NCBI RefSeq assembly: GCF_001425205.1
Contig: NZ_LMDW01000001.1
Location: forward strand, 125,928 to 189,927
Origin: Variovorax sp. Root411
GTDB taxonomy: Bacteria > Pseudomonadota > Gammaproteobacteria > Burkholderiales > Burkholderiaceae_C
Direction: 5' to 3'
Length of the DNA stretch: 64,000 bases
Both the position numbers and the translations under genes were made by a program. How positions within the stretch are numbered: the stretch's first letter is position 1; every line of letters starts with the position of its first letter. Shown here piece by piece: positions 1 through 12,280 of the stretch. The notes beneath the pieces were generated by a model that did no database searches, had not been told where the DNA came from, and was given only the letters and a program-made list of their open reading frames with translations.

Positions 1-457
1 GTTGCAGTGGTGGTACCAGTACTACTTCGCGACCGAGCGCGGCCGCGCGGGCTACGAGAAGAACCGCCACGACTTCGCCAAGCTCATCTGGCAGATCGCA
101 TCACCGAAGTGGAACTTCGATGCGGCCACGTTCGAGCGCAGCGCCCTGGCACTCGAGAACCCCGACCACGTGGCCATCACGGTCCACAACTACCGCTGGC
201 GCCTCGGCCTGGCAGACGGCGAGGCGAAGTACCAGGCGCTGGAGAACCGGCTCGCCAAGGCACCCGTGATCGGCGTGCCGACCATCACGCTGGAAGGCGA
301 CGCCAACGGCGCGCCGCATCCGGAACCCGGTGCCTATGCGAAGAAGTTCTCGGGCCGCTACGAGCATCGGCTGGTCAGCGGCGGCGTCGGCCACAACCTG
401 CCGCAGGAAGCGCCCGAGGCCTTCGCGAAGGCCGTGATCGACGCGGCGCGTGGGTAA
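1..457 (+). CDS. alpha/beta hydrolase, C-terminal part (cut by window start)
   Basis: Only the last 151 or so residues are present and the frame is open to the left edge, so the start and the nucleophile elbow lie outside the window. The visible part looks like the cap and C-terminal core of an epoxide-hydrolase or haloalkane-dehalogenase type alpha/beta hydrolase. The segment GVGHNLPQEAPEAF near the end fits the family's catalytic histidine region, which precedes the last helix. The gene ends in TAA. The family is a confident call; the substrate cannot be told from this fragment. Confidence 0.75.
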   Translation, partial: LQWWYQYYFATERGRAGYEKNRHDFAKLIWQIASPKWNFDAATFERSALALENPDHVAITVHNYRWRLGLADGEAKYQALENRLAKAPVIGVPTITLEGDANGAPHPEPGAYAKKFSGRYEHRLVSGGVGHNLPQEAPEAFAKAVIDAARG

Positions 458-586
458 ACCCCGCGATGTCGCCACCTGTTGCAACGGGTAATCGGCGCCG
501 CTATGCAGACACGAAGTTTTCCTACGCACCGGCCGGGAGCACCGTCCCATCTTTCGAGCTCCCCACAACTCAACATGGAGCCCATG

Positions 587-3491
<2,905 letters not shown>

Positions 3492-3531
3492 TCGCGCGCG
3501 GCCGGATGCGGCCGCGCCGAGAAGCAGTGCA

Positions 3532-3579
3532 GCCCCGAGCCTGGTTACGGAGAGTCCCGAACCAGGCTCGGGGCGTTTT
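3532..3579 (+). terminator. Rho-independent terminator of katG
   Basis: A 15-bp perfect inverted repeat (arms 3532-3546 and 3560-3574) with a 13-base loop, followed by GTTTT. It starts 41 bases after the katG stop. Confidence 0.88.
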
Positions 3580-3615
3580 CAAGGACAACGGCCTTCGACA
3601 CCAGGAGCTTTTTGC

Positions 3616-4008
3616 ATGAAACCCCAGCCCATCGAATACGCCACTGCTTCCGAGGAAGTCAGGGCGGTCTTCGACGACATCAGGACCACGCGCAACGTAC
3701 CGGACGTCAACAACTTCTGGAAGTACCTCGCCAACGACCCGGCCACGCTCAGGCGCACCTGGAGCAGCCTCAAGGAAGTGATGGCGCCCGGCGCGCTCGA
3801 TCCGGTCGTGAAGGAAATGGTCTATCTCGCCGTGAGCGTCACCAACAACTGCGGCTACTGCATCGCGAGCCATCACGCCGGTGCCGAGAAGGCCGGCATG
3901 ACGCCCGCGATGTTTGCCGAACTCATGGCCGTGGTCGGCATGGCCAACGAGACCAACCGGCTGGTGAACGGCTACCGCGTGCCTGTCGATCCTGCGTTCG
4001 ACAAATAG
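3616..4008 (+). CDS. carboxymuconolactone decarboxylase / AhpD-like protein
   Basis: A 130-residue all-helical protein of the CMD/AhpD family. The redox motif NCGYCIASH gives Cys79, Cys82 and His86, as in AhpD-type alkylhydroperoxidases, so a thiol peroxidase or disulfide-reductase role is likely. It follows katG but is separated from it by the terminator, so it probably has its own transcript while serving the same peroxide defence. An AGGAG stands shortly before the ATG. Its 3' end faces the putA 3' end 16 bases away. Confidence 0.88.
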   Translation: MKPQPIEYATASEEVRAVFDDIRTTRNVPDVNNFWKYLANDPATLRRTWSSLKEVMAPGALDPVVKEMVYLAVSVTNNCGYCIASHHAGAEKAGMTPAMFAELMAVVGMANETNRLVNGYRVPVDPAFDK

Positions 4009-4024
4009 AGGGAGGTGGCGACGC

Positions 4025-7000
4025 TCAGCCGATCGTCATCAGGCTCGCGTTGCCTCCGGCCGCAGCCGTGTTGATGCTGAGCGCGCGCTCTACCACGAGG
4101 CTTTCGAGCGGGATGTCCGTATCGCCGGGCGCGAAGCCGCGCACGCCGACGATCGGGCCGGGCCGCGCTGCGATGCGCTGCATCACGCCCGACAGGCTTT
4201 GCGTGCTGCCGTGGTGCAGCGCGGCGTCGAACACCACCGTGTCGGACGTCCAGTCGTTCGCGATGGCCACGCACTGCTGAACTTCGGACGGCAGCGTCGC
4301 GCGAAGGCTTGGCGCAGAAGCATCGACGGGCCAGATCGCGGTGCTGCCCACCGACAGCACGGCGGCCAGTTGCGAAAGCCGGTCCGCTTCCGCATCGGCC
4401 AGGCACAGCACCGCTTCACGCGGTTCCAGCGTGTAGACGTTGCGCTCGCCGGTCGGGCCGGCCAGCGTGCGCGAACTGCCCGAGCGCGACTGTCCGCCAA
4501 AGCGCGCGCATTGCGCCGCCAGCATGGGGCGGCCGTTTGCTTCTGCCCAGCGCGACAGGGCCGACAGCGCGGTTCGCGGCGCCGCAGCGTCAGCCGCCAC
4601 CGCGCGCGCCAACGCATCGTCCGGCCGCGTCGACAGCATGCGCAGCATGTACAGCGGACCGCCGGCCTTCGGCCCGGTGCCCGACAGGCCCTCGCCGCCG
4701 AACGGCTGCACGCCCACCACTGCGCCGACGATGTTGCGGTTCACATAGACGTTGCCCGCCTTGGCGTTCTCCACGATCTGCGCGATGGTTTCATCGATGC
4801 GCGTGTGCACGCCCAGCGTCAGGCCGTAGCCCGTGCCGTTGATCTGCCCGACCAGCGCGCCGAGGTCGCGGCGGCGGTAGCGCACGAGGTGCAGCACCGG
4901 TCCGAACACTTCGCGCTGCAGTTCCGCGATGCTGTCGAGTTCGATCAGCGTCGGCATCACGTAGGTGCCGTTGCGCGTGTCGTGCGCGTACTCGCGGCCC
5001 TGGCGAAAGACCTTGCGGCCCTTCGAGCGCATGGCCGCGATGTGGCGCTCGATGCCGTCGCGCGCCTCGGCATCGATCACCGGGCCGACGTCGACGGCCA
5101 GCCGCGCCGGGTTGCCGATGCAGGCTTCGGCCATCGCGCCCTTGAGCATCTCGACCAGCCGGTCGGCCGCTTCCTCCTGCACGCACAGCACGCGCAGCGC
5201 AGAGCAGCGTTGGCCGGCGCTGTCGAAGGCCGAGGCCATCACGTCCGCGACCACCTGCTCCACGAGCGCCGACGAGTCGACGATCATCGCGTTCTGCCCG
5301 CCGGTCTCCGCGATGAGCGGCACGGGTGCGCCGTGTGCGCCCAGCCGCTGCGAGACCGTCTTCTGCAGGATGCGCGCGACCTCCGTCGAGCCGGTGAACA
5401 TCACGCCCTGCACGCGCGCATCCGCCACCAGCGCGGCGCCCACCGTTTCACCTCGGCCGGGCAGCAACTGCACCGCGGCGCGTGGCACGCCGGCCTCCCA
5501 CAGCACGCGCACCGCCTCGGCCGCGACCAGCGGCGTTTGCTCGGCCGGCTTGGCCAGCACCGGATTGCCCGCCGCGAGCGCAGCCGCCACCTGACCGGTG
5601 AAAATCGCCAGCGGAAAGTTCCATGGGCTGATGCAGACCATCGGGCCGAGTGTGCGGTGCGTGTCGTTCGAGAAATCGCTGCGCGCCTGCGCCGCGTAAT
5701 AGCGCAGGAAGTCGACGGCCTCGCGCACTTCGGCGACGGCGTTGGCGTACGTCTTTCCGGCCTCGCGCGCCAGCAGGCCGAGCAGCCGAGGCATGCCTTC
5801 CTCGAGCTTGCCGGCGGCGCGCTCGAGCAGGGCGGCGCGTTCGGTGGGTGGCGTGGCGGCCCATGCCGCAGCGATGCCATGGGCCTGGGCAATGGCCGAT
5901 TCGACGTCGGCCAGCGTGGCTTCCTGCACCTGTCCGACGATGTCGCGGTGGTCGGCGGGATTGGCGACATCGGCCGCCTCGCCATGCGGCACGGCTTGCG
6001 CGAGCATCGGCGCCGCGCGCCAGTTTTGGTGGGCGCTGCCGGCAAGCGCATGGCCCAGTGCGCGAAGGCTGTCGTCGTTTGCCAGGTCCAAGCCGCGCGA
6101 GTTGGCGCGTTGGCTGCCGTACAGCGCCGCGGGCAGCGCAATCGCCGGATGCGGCAGGCCCATCGTGCCTTCCTGCGCAGCCATGCGCTCGACCGTGGCG
6201 ACCGGGTCTTCCACCAGCGCATCGAGCGGGATCGACGGGTCCGCGATGCGGTTCACGAACGAGGTGTTGGCGCCGTTCTCCAGCAGGCGGCGCACCAGGT
6301 AGGCCAGCAGCGTCTCGTGCGTACCCACCGGCGCATAGATGCGGCAGGGCCGCCCGAGCGGGCCGACCACCTGCTCGTACAGCGGCTCGCCCATGCCGTG
6401 CAGGCATTGGAACTCGTACTGACCCGGCTGATAGCGCGATGGGTCCGCCGCCGTGTAGATCGCGGCCAGCGTGTGGGCGTTGTGGGTCGCGAACTGCGGG
6501 TAGACGGCATCAGGCGCATCGAGCAGCTTGCGCGCGCAGGCGAGGTACGACACGTCGGTGTAGGCCTTGCGCGTGTAGACCGGATAGCCGTCGAGCCCGT
6601 CGATCTGCGCGCGCTTGATCTCGCTGTCCCAGTAGGCGCCCTTTACCAGTCGCACCATCAGCCGGTGCCGGCTGCGGCGCGCGAGATCGATCACGAAATC
6701 GATCACGAAGGGGCAGCGCTTCTGGTACGCCTGGATCACGAAGCCGATGCCGTGCCAGCCCGCGAGCGCCGGCTCGAAGCACAGCCGCTCCAGCAGGTCG
6801 AGCGAGAGTTCGAGGCGGTCGGCTTCCTCGGCGTCGATGTTCAGGCCGATGTCGTACTGCTGCGCCAGCAACGCGAGTTCGCGCAGCACCGGATACAGCT
6901 CGGCCATCACGCGTGTGTACTGCGCCCGGCTGTAGCGCGGGTGCAGCGCAGAGAGCTTGATCGAGATGCCCGGGCCCTCGTACACGCCGCGGTGGTTCGA

Positions 7001-7741
7001 GGCCCTGCCGATCGCGTGGATCGCTTCTTCGTAGGCGACGCGGTAGCGCCTTGCATCGTCCATCGTGAGCGCCGCTTCGCCGAGCATGTCGTACGAATAG
7101 CGAAAGCCCTCGGCCTCCAGCGTGCGCGCGTTGCCCAGCGCCTGGGCGATAGTCTCGCCGGTGACGAACTGCTCGCCCATCATGCGCATCGCCATGTCCA
7201 CGCCCTTGCGGATCAGCGGCTCGCCGCCCTTGCCGATCAGGCGCGTGAGCACGGTCGACAGGCTGGTTTCGCTGTGCGTGGCCACCAGCTTGCCCGTCAG
7301 CAGCAGGCCCCAGGTCGCGGCGTTGACGAACACCGAGGGGCTGCGGCCCGCATGCGACTGCCACTGGCCGTGCGCGATCTTGTCGCGGATCAGCGCGTTG
7401 CGCGTCTCGGCATCGGGAATGCGCAGCAGCGCCTCGGCCAGGCACATCAGCGCCACGCCTTCCTGCGACGACAGTGCGTACTCCTGCAGCAGACCCTGCA
7501 CGAGGCCGGCACGGCCGCCCGCGTTCTTGCGGTCGCGCAATTGCTGCGCGATGCGGTGTGCGAGTTCCTGTGCTTCCTCTGCCTGGCCTTTGGGCAGCCG
7601 GGCCTGCGCGAGCAGCGGTGGCAGTGCCTGCGGTTCGGGACGGCGACAGGCCGCTGTGATGAGGGCGCGCAGCGGCGAGGGATCGGGCGGCAGTCCGTCG
7701 GCGAATGCCGCGAAGGAAGAGGGCAGAGGGTCGGGGTTCAT
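4025..7741 (-). CDS. putA: bifunctional proline dehydrogenase / P5C dehydrogenase PutA
   Basis: A 1238-residue enzyme that oxidises proline to glutamate in two channelled steps. The order is a short helical arm, the FAD-dependent PRODH barrel (RLVKGAYWD, later CLHGMGEPLYE), then the NAD-dependent aldehyde dehydrogenase (ISPWNFPLAIF, FTGSTEVARI, catalytic Cys846 in SAGQRCSAL) and a C-terminal domain of about 200 residues. The N-terminus lacks the ribbon-helix-helix DNA-binding domain of trifunctional PutA, so the protein should not be its own repressor. No Lrp-type regulator or PutP transporter is next to it. Divergent from the secreted hydrolase gene at 7915. Confidence 0.96.
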   Translation of the reverse strand: MNPDPLPSSFAAFADGLPPDPSPLRALITAACRRPEPQALPPLLAQARLPKGQAEEAQELAHRIAQQLRDRKNAGGRAGLVQGLLQEYALSSQEGVALMCLAEALLRIPDAETRNALIRDKIAHGQWQSHAGRSPSVFVNAATWGLLLTGKLVATHSETSLSTVLTRLIGKGGEPLIRKGVDMAMRMMGEQFVTGETIAQALGNARTLEAEGFRYSYDMLGEAALTMDDARRYRVAYEEAIHAIGRASNHRGVYEGPGISIKLSALHPRYSRAQYTRVMAELYPVLRELALLAQQYDIGLNIDAEEADRLELSLDLLERLCFEPALAGWHGIGFVIQAYQKRCPFVIDFVIDLARRSRHRLMVRLVKGAYWDSEIKRAQIDGLDGYPVYTRKAYTDVSYLACARKLLDAPDAVYPQFATHNAHTLAAIYTAADPSRYQPGQYEFQCLHGMGEPLYEQVVGPLGRPCRIYAPVGTHETLLAYLVRRLLENGANTSFVNRIADPSIPLDALVEDPVATVERMAAQEGTMGLPHPAIALPAALYGSQRANSRGLDLANDDSLRALGHALAGSAHQNWRAAPMLAQAVPHGEAADVANPADHRDIVGQVQEATLADVESAIAQAHGIAAAWAATPPTERAALLERAAGKLEEGMPRLLGLLAREAGKTYANAVAEVREAVDFLRYYAAQARSDFSNDTHRTLGPMVCISPWNFPLAIFTGQVAAALAAGNPVLAKPAEQTPLVAAEAVRVLWEAGVPRAAVQLLPGRGETVGAALVADARVQGVMFTGSTEVARILQKTVSQRLGAHGAPVPLIAETGGQNAMIVDSSALVEQVVADVMASAFDSAGQRCSALRVLCVQEEAADRLVEMLKGAMAEACIGNPARLAVDVGPVIDAEARDGIERHIAAMRSKGRKVFRQGREYAHDTRNGTYVMPTLIELDSIAELQREVFGPVLHLVRYRRRDLGALVGQINGTGYGLTLGVHTRIDETIAQIVENAKAGNVYVNRNIVGAVVGVQPFGGEGLSGTGPKAGGPLYMLRMLSTRPDDALARAVAADAAAPRTALSALSRWAEANGRPMLAAQCARFGGQSRSGSSRTLAGPTGERNVYTLEPREAVLCLADAEADRLSQLAAVLSVGSTAIWPVDASAPSLRATLPSEVQQCVAIANDWTSDTVVFDAALHHGSTQSLSGVMQRIAARPGPIVGVRGFAPGDTDIPLESLVVERALSINTAAAGGNASLMTIG

Positions 7742-7914
7742 GGAAGGTTCGTGCTGGGAATTGTTGGATGATCCGCGTCCCGATGCCGAATTTGTGTTCG
7801 AAGAACGGCGCTTCGGTAGAGTAAATCGCTATGTAAAGCAGCGGGAAAGTCAGGTTCGTCGGGGGCGGTGGGCAGAGAATCCGCGTTTCGTCCCATCCCG
7901 GGAGTCGCACGAAC

Positions 7915-9015
7915 ATGCTCAGCTACAGATGGTTCTTTCCCTTGGCCCTCGCGGCCGCGTGCATCGCGCCCTGGCCGACGCATGCAGCAACGGCCGATGG
8001 CTCCACCTGTTTGAATTCGGCCGCCGCTGAATGCTTCCGCAGCTTCACACCGCCAGGAGCCGGAGGCGCGCTGCACTACTACTCCTCGCTCGATCCCGAT
8101 GCACCGGCGACAGGCGCCACCGCCGGGCCGACGAAAGCGCTGATCGCCATGCACGGCCATTTGCGCGACGCCAACAAGACATTCGAGGCAGCGCTGCGCA
8201 CCCTTCGCAACGCCGATACGCTCGGCGACACGCTGGCGATCGCGCCGCTCTTCCAGGTCGCGGCCGACAAGGCGATGGCCGGACGCTGCAACACGGTGGG
8301 CGTGCCCGTCGCGCAGCCCGGCGACCTGCTGTGGACCTGCGGCTCCTGGCTCGAAGGCGCGCGCTCGGCCTCGGGCAGCCGCGTCGGGTCCTTCGCGGTG
8401 ATGGACGCGCTGGTGGCCGACATCGCGCAGCGCTGGCCCAGCCTGCGCACCATCACCGTCGCGGGCTTCTCGGCGGGCGGGCAGTTCGTGCAGCGCTACA
8501 TCGCCTTCACGCAGCACGACGGCGCGGCGGCGGGCAAGCCGGCGATGCGCTACGTGGTGGCCGATCCAAGCACCTGGCTCTACTTCGATCCGGTGCGTCC
8601 GCAGCTCTCGCCCGACGGCGCCTCCGTGACCGGCTTCTCTGTGCCTGACGCATCCGCGTGCCCGCAGATGAACCGCTGGAAATACGGCACCGACGACCTG
8701 CCCGCCTACTTCGGGCGCACCGCCGCGCAGGCGCGCCAGCAGTACGTGCAGGCCGACATCAGCTATCTCGAAGGCGCGCTGGACAGCAACGACGCGAAGG
8801 GCACGGCATACCGCGTGCTCGACAAGTCCTGCGCAGCGCTTGCGCAAGGCTCGTTTCGCATGCAGCGCGGCCTGGCCTATGCGCAGTACGACCGCAAGCT
8901 GCTCGCGCCGGACAAGCGCCGGGAGGTCGTGATGGTGCCGGGCTGCGCGCACGACGTGGCCTGCGTGTTTCCCTCCGAGGCGGCACGCGCCGCGCTGGTC
9001 GGCCCTTCTCGCTGA
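7915..9015 (+). CDS. secreted alpha/beta hydrolase (poly-/esterase-like)
   Basis: A 366-residue protein with an N-terminal signal peptide ending near THAATA. The core shows an alpha/beta hydrolase fold: Ser186 in GFSAGGQF is the expected nucleophile, and His346 in GCAHDVACVF is a likely catalytic histidine. Six or more cysteines in the mature part suggest disulfide bonds and a periplasmic or extracellular location. No substrate can be assigned; an esterase or depolymerase is plausible. The gene stands alone between putA (divergent) and the XRE regulator. Confidence 0.7.
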   Translation: MLSYRWFFPLALAAACIAPWPTHAATADGSTCLNSAAAECFRSFTPPGAGGALHYYSSLDPDAPATGATAGPTKALIAMHGHLRDANKTFEAALRTLRNADTLGDTLAIAPLFQVAADKAMAGRCNTVGVPVAQPGDLLWTCGSWLEGARSASGSRVGSFAVMDALVADIAQRWPSLRTITVAGFSAGGQFVQRYIAFTQHDGAAAGKPAMRYVVADPSTWLYFDPVRPQLSPDGASVTGFSVPDASACPQMNRWKYGTDDLPAYFGRTAAQARQQYVQADISYLEGALDSNDAKGTAYRVLDKSCAALAQGSFRMQRGLAYAQYDRKLLAPDKRREVVMVPGCAHDVACVFPSEAARAALVGPSR

Positions 9016-9045
9016 TCGGAGCAGCCTGCCGGCGGGCTTGACGCA

Positions 9046-9086
9046 ATTTCCTTTATGGTGGACATTTCATCCAATATGAAGGAAAT
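9046..9086 (+). promoter_or_regulatory. 41-bp interrupted palindrome, probable autoregulatory operator
   Basis: Two nested inverted repeats share one centre at 9066: ATTTCCTTTAT (9046-9056) pairs with ATGAAGGAAAT (9076-9086) at 10 of 11 positions, and TGGA (9059-9062) pairs with TCCA (9070-9073). TTGACG at 9038-9043 could be a -35 box. The site spans both possible start codons (9055, 9076) of the XRE-cupin regulator, which fits autorepression. Confidence 0.55.
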
Positions 9087-9687
9087 CAAGGAGTCGGCCG
9101 AAACGGAAGCCCCGTCCGGCCTCAACGACCGCATCGCCCAGCGCGTGCGTGACCTGCGCGCGGCCCGAGGCCTCTCGCTCGATGCGCTGGCCACGCACTG
9201 TGGCGTGAGCCGCTCGATGATCTCCCTGATCGAGCGCGGCGAAAGCAGCCCCACCGCCGTGCTGCTCGAGAAGCTTGCAACCGGCCTCGGCGTGTCGCTG
9301 GCCTCGCTGTTCGAGGCGCCCGCGCCCGCCGCCGATCCGGTGTCGCGCCTGGCCAGCCAGCTGCAGTGGCGCGACCCGCACTCCGGCTACGTGCGGCGCA
9401 ACGTGTCGCCGGGCGGCTTCGCGTCGCCCATCCAGATCGTCGAAGTGCTGTTCCCGCCGAAGGCCCGCGTGGCCTACGAAACGGCGGCGCGCGAACCCCT
9501 GATTCACCAGCAGGTGTGGGTGCTCGACGGCGTCATCGAACTCACGCTGGGCGACGAGCGCCACCGGCTCGAAACCGGGGACTGCCTTGCGATGGTGCTC
9601 GACCGGCCCATGAGCTACTACAACCCCTCGCGCAAGACCACCCGCTACGCCGTCGTGATCGCGACCGCGCCCTCTTCCTGGAGATGA
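9055..9687 (+). CDS. XRE-family regulator with C-terminal cupin
   Basis: A 210-residue (or 203) transcription regulator. Residues 20-80 form a Cro/C1-type helix-turn-helix (LSLDALATHCGVSRSMISLIERG). The C-terminal half is a cupin sensor domain (VWVLDGVIELTLGDE, LETGDCLAMVLDRP). Such regulators usually control the gene beside them, here the GNAT gene, whose possible start at 9684 overlaps the stop (ATGA). ATG at 9055 or 9076 can start the protein. The palindrome covering this region would put the transcript start close to 9076, which favours the shorter form. Confidence 0.85.
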   Translation: MVDISSNMKEIKESAETEAPSGLNDRIAQRVRDLRAARGLSLDALATHCGVSRSMISLIERGESSPTAVLLEKLATGLGVSLASLFEAPAPAADPVSRLASQLQWRDPHSGYVRRNVSPGGFASPIQIVEVLFPPKARVAYETAAREPLIHQQVWVLDGVIELTLGDERHRLETGDCLAMVLDRPMSYYNPSRKTTRYAVVIATAPSSWR

Positions 9688-9689
9688 AC

Positions 9690-10271
9690 ATGCCAAAACC
9701 CACTGCCGATGCGCCGCGCATCCGCCTGCTATCCACCGTCACCGACACGCAGCAGCGGGACCTTGCCGCCGTGCTGGCCGATTGCGTCGAGGGCGGCGCG
9801 TCGGTGAGCTTCATGCAGCCGTTGACCGAGGAGCGCGCGCATGCGTTCTGGCGCCACGTGGCCGACGGCGTGGCGCGTGGCGAACGCGCGCTGCTGGTGG
9901 CCGAGGATGCCGAAGGCATCGTGGGCACGGTGCAGCTCGTGCTCGCGCAGCCCGAGAACCAGCCGCACCGCGCCGAGGTGTCCAAGATGCTGGTGCACCG
10001 CCGCGCGCGCCGCAAGGGCATCGGCGCGCTGCTGATGCAGGCGGCCGAGGAGGTGGCGCGCGAGCACGGCAAGACGCTGCTGGTGCTCGACACCTCCGGC
10101 GCCGAGGCCGAGCGGCTCTATGCCCGCATGGGATAGACGCGGGTGGGCGTGATCCCCGGCTTTGCCCTGCTGCCGCAGGGCGGGCTGTGCGCCACCACGT
10201 TCTTCTATCGCGAGCTGATCGGACAGGGCCCTGGCAGCGATCATGGCGCGGTGGCTCCGCAGGTGCGGTAG
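9690..10271 (+). pseudogene. GNAT acetyltransferase interrupted by in-frame TAG
   Basis: GCN5-related N-acetyltransferase coupled to the XRE regulator. The acetyl-CoA loop is visible (RARRKGIGALL, with VSKMLVH before it). The frame reads to a TAG at 10134-10136 just after YARMG. It then continues in the same frame for 44 codons, starting TRVGVIPGFALLPQ and containing CATTFFYRE, which is the normal C-terminal strand of this subfamily, before a second TAG at 10269-10271. The family normally has Trp at the stop position, so one G-to-A change (TGG to TAG) explains it. The start at 9690 is preferred over 9684 because GGAG lies six bases upstream. The product as read lacks its last beta strands and is probably inactive, unless the stop is read through or is a sequencing error. 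Confidence 0.8.
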
Positions 10272-11218
10272 GTCTGCGGCGCCGGTGCGATCCGTGCCGC
10301 CGTCGCCGCGGAAGCCTTGCGGTTCGATGCGGTATGGAGCAGCAGCGCCGCCACCACCATCGCCATGCCCACGGCTTCGTTCACCGTGGGCAGCCTGCCC
10401 AGCGCTGCGCTCATCAGCAGCGCCGACACCGGCACGAAGTTCAGGAACGCCGTGCCCGTGACGGCCCCGAGCGTGCGCACGCCGTAGTTGAAAGCCAGCA
10501 CCGAGATGGCCGAAGGCACCACGCCCACGAAGAACAGGGCCTGCCAAGACAGGCGCAGGCCTTCCAGGCTCGGCGCCGCGGACCACCCCAGCATGGCGGC
10601 CCCGACTGCCGCGGCCAGCAGCACGGGCCACGAGGCCAGCACCGTGAGCGCGGTGTACTCGATCACGTCGAGTCCGGGAAAGCGCGTGGCGCCGCGCGTG
10701 TACCAGACCCAGCCCAGCGTGCCGGCGAACGCGATGGCGTCGCCGAAGAGCGTCGTCGACCCGGCGGACGCACCCGCGCCGAACAGCAGGCCCGACACGA
10801 TCGCCACGCCCGCCAGCGCCAGCGCGCTGGTCAGCAAGGTCGCCCGCGACGGACGCACGCCGTCGAGCGCCCAGCGCACCAGCTGCGCGGTCATGGGCGT
10901 GGTGGCAATGATCACCGCGCCATGCGACGGCACCGAGTGCGCGAGGCCGACCAGCAGCATCACGCTGAACACGCCGAAGCCGGCCGCGCCGCGCAGCGCC
11001 AGCGGCCCCGCATGCAGCCGCAGCTTGCGCCAGGGCGCCGCGCCGCGCGGCAGGATCAGCAGCACGAACAGCAGCGCCGACAGGGTGTAGCGGATCAGCG
11101 TGAACCAGACGGGTTCGACATGGTGCAGCACGCCCTTGCTCACGAGGAACAGGGAGCCCCACCCGGAGGTGGCGAGCAGCAGCGCGGCGATGCCGCTCAG
11201 GCGTTGGCGATGGAGCAT
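10241..11218 (-). CDS. EamA/DMT-family transporter
   Basis: A 325-residue inner-membrane protein with about ten hydrophobic helices in two EamA repeats, typical of drug/metabolite exporters of the RhaT/YdcZ superfamily. I start it at 11218 (MLHRQRLSGIAALL) because GAAGAGG lies just upstream and the first transmembrane helix follows at once; an ATG at 11281 would add 21 polar residues. The 3' end overlaps the GNAT reading frame by 31 bases on the opposite strand. It is divergent from the LysR gene at 11354 across 135 bp, so that regulator probably controls it. Substrate unknown. Confidence 0.87.
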   Translation of the reverse strand: MLHRQRLSGIAALLLATSGWGSLFLVSKGVLHHVEPVWFTLIRYTLSALLFVLLILPRGAAPWRKLRLHAGPLALRGAAGFGVFSVMLLVGLAHSVPSHGAVIIATTPMTAQLVRWALDGVRPSRATLLTSALALAGVAIVSGLLFGAGASAGSTTLFGDAIAFAGTLGWVWYTRGATRFPGLDVIEYTALTVLASWPVLLAAAVGAAMLGWSAAPSLEGLRLSWQALFFVGVVPSAISVLAFNYGVRTLGAVTGTAFLNFVPVSALLMSAALGRLPTVNEAVGMAMVVAALLLHTASNRKASAATAARIAPAPQTYRTCGATAP

Positions 11219-11353
11219 GGGAAGCCTCTTCTTGCAATGATCGATGCCCCAAGAATCGGGGCTGGCGGCTGCCATTGCCATTCGCTTCTTTGGACAGGGG
11301 CCTCCAGAAAAACGAACGGACCGATCCGGCCCCGAAGCTCACAATCCATCGCC

Positions 11354-12232
11354 ATGGAGCTCTATCAACTCAAGACCTTCGTTGCCATCGCGAAGGAAGG
11401 CAGCCTGACCCGCGCCGCCGAGCGCGTGTTCACCAGCGCGCCGGCGGTGAGCGCGCAGCTCAAGGCGCTGGAAGACGAACTCGGCGTGAAGCTGTTCGAG
11501 CGCACGCCGCGCGGCATGTCACCCACCGAGGCCGGCCTCAGCCTGCTCGAAGAGGCCGAACGCACGCTGGCCTCCGCCACGCGCATGCGCTCGGCGGCCG
11601 ATCAGCTGCGTGGAGCGGCGCAGGGCGTGGTGCGTTTCGGCACGGTGGTCGATCCGGTGGCGCTGCGGCTCGGCGAGGTGCTGGTGAAGCTGGCGGAGCG
11701 CCATCCGCAGGTCGCGCTGCAGCTGAGGCAGGGGCTGTCGTACGAAACGCTTTCCGCCGTGCAGCGCGGCGATCTCGATTGCGCCTACGTGCTCAGCGAC
11801 AGCGAGCAAATCGAAGGGCTGGAACTGCGCCGCCTCGGTGCGGTCGACCTCGTCGTGGCCCTGCCGGTGCCCGTCGCCGAAGCGCACCCCGGCCTGTCGC
11901 TCGACCAGCTCACGAACATGCCGTGGGTAGGCACGCCGCCTTCATGCATCCTGCGCGTGCATCTGGAAAAACTGTTCGCCGGCGCGGGCCGTGAATACCG
12001 CCAGGGCCGCACGGCCGACGGCGAGAGCGCCATCCGCAGCATGGTCGCGAGCGGCATGGGCGCGGGGCTGATGCGGCTCGACCAGGCCGAGCAGGGCGAG
12101 CGCAACGGCGAGCTCGCGATATGGAACGGCTGGCGGTCGCATACGTGGCTGTGCTGGGTTGCGCCGGGGGAGGGCAAACGTCCCGTGGCGGTGGAAGCGG
12201 TGCGCAGCGCGGTGATGGAGGCTTGGGTCTGA
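11354..12232 (+). CDS. LysR-type transcriptional regulator
   Basis: A 292-residue LysR protein: winged helix-turn-helix at residues 1-60 (LKTFVAIAKEGSLTRAAE, then APAVSAQLKALEDELGVKLF) and a periplasmic-binding-type effector domain from about residue 90. Divergent from the EamA exporter gene, the usual layout for a regulator and its target. The effector is unknown. Confidence 0.9.
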   Translation: MELYQLKTFVAIAKEGSLTRAAERVFTSAPAVSAQLKALEDELGVKLFERTPRGMSPTEAGLSLLEEAERTLASATRMRSAADQLRGAAQGVVRFGTVVDPVALRLGEVLVKLAERHPQVALQLRQGLSYETLSAVQRGDLDCAYVLSDSEQIEGLELRRLGAVDLVVALPVPVAEAHPGLSLDQLTNMPWVGTPPSCILRVHLEKLFAGAGREYRQGRTADGESAIRSMVASGMGAGLMRLDQAEQGERNGELAIWNGWRSHTWLCWVAPGEGKRPVAVEAVRSAVMEAWV

Positions 12233-12280
12233 AACGACGCCTCTCGTTCGGGGGCGATCACGCCGACGGGGTACCTTGCT

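Noticed and set aside
4199..7771. Very long open frame (1190 codons) antisense to putA
   Set aside because: It mirrors the GC-rich third-position bias of putA, has no domain and is rich in Arg/His/Ala. The sense gene is certain.
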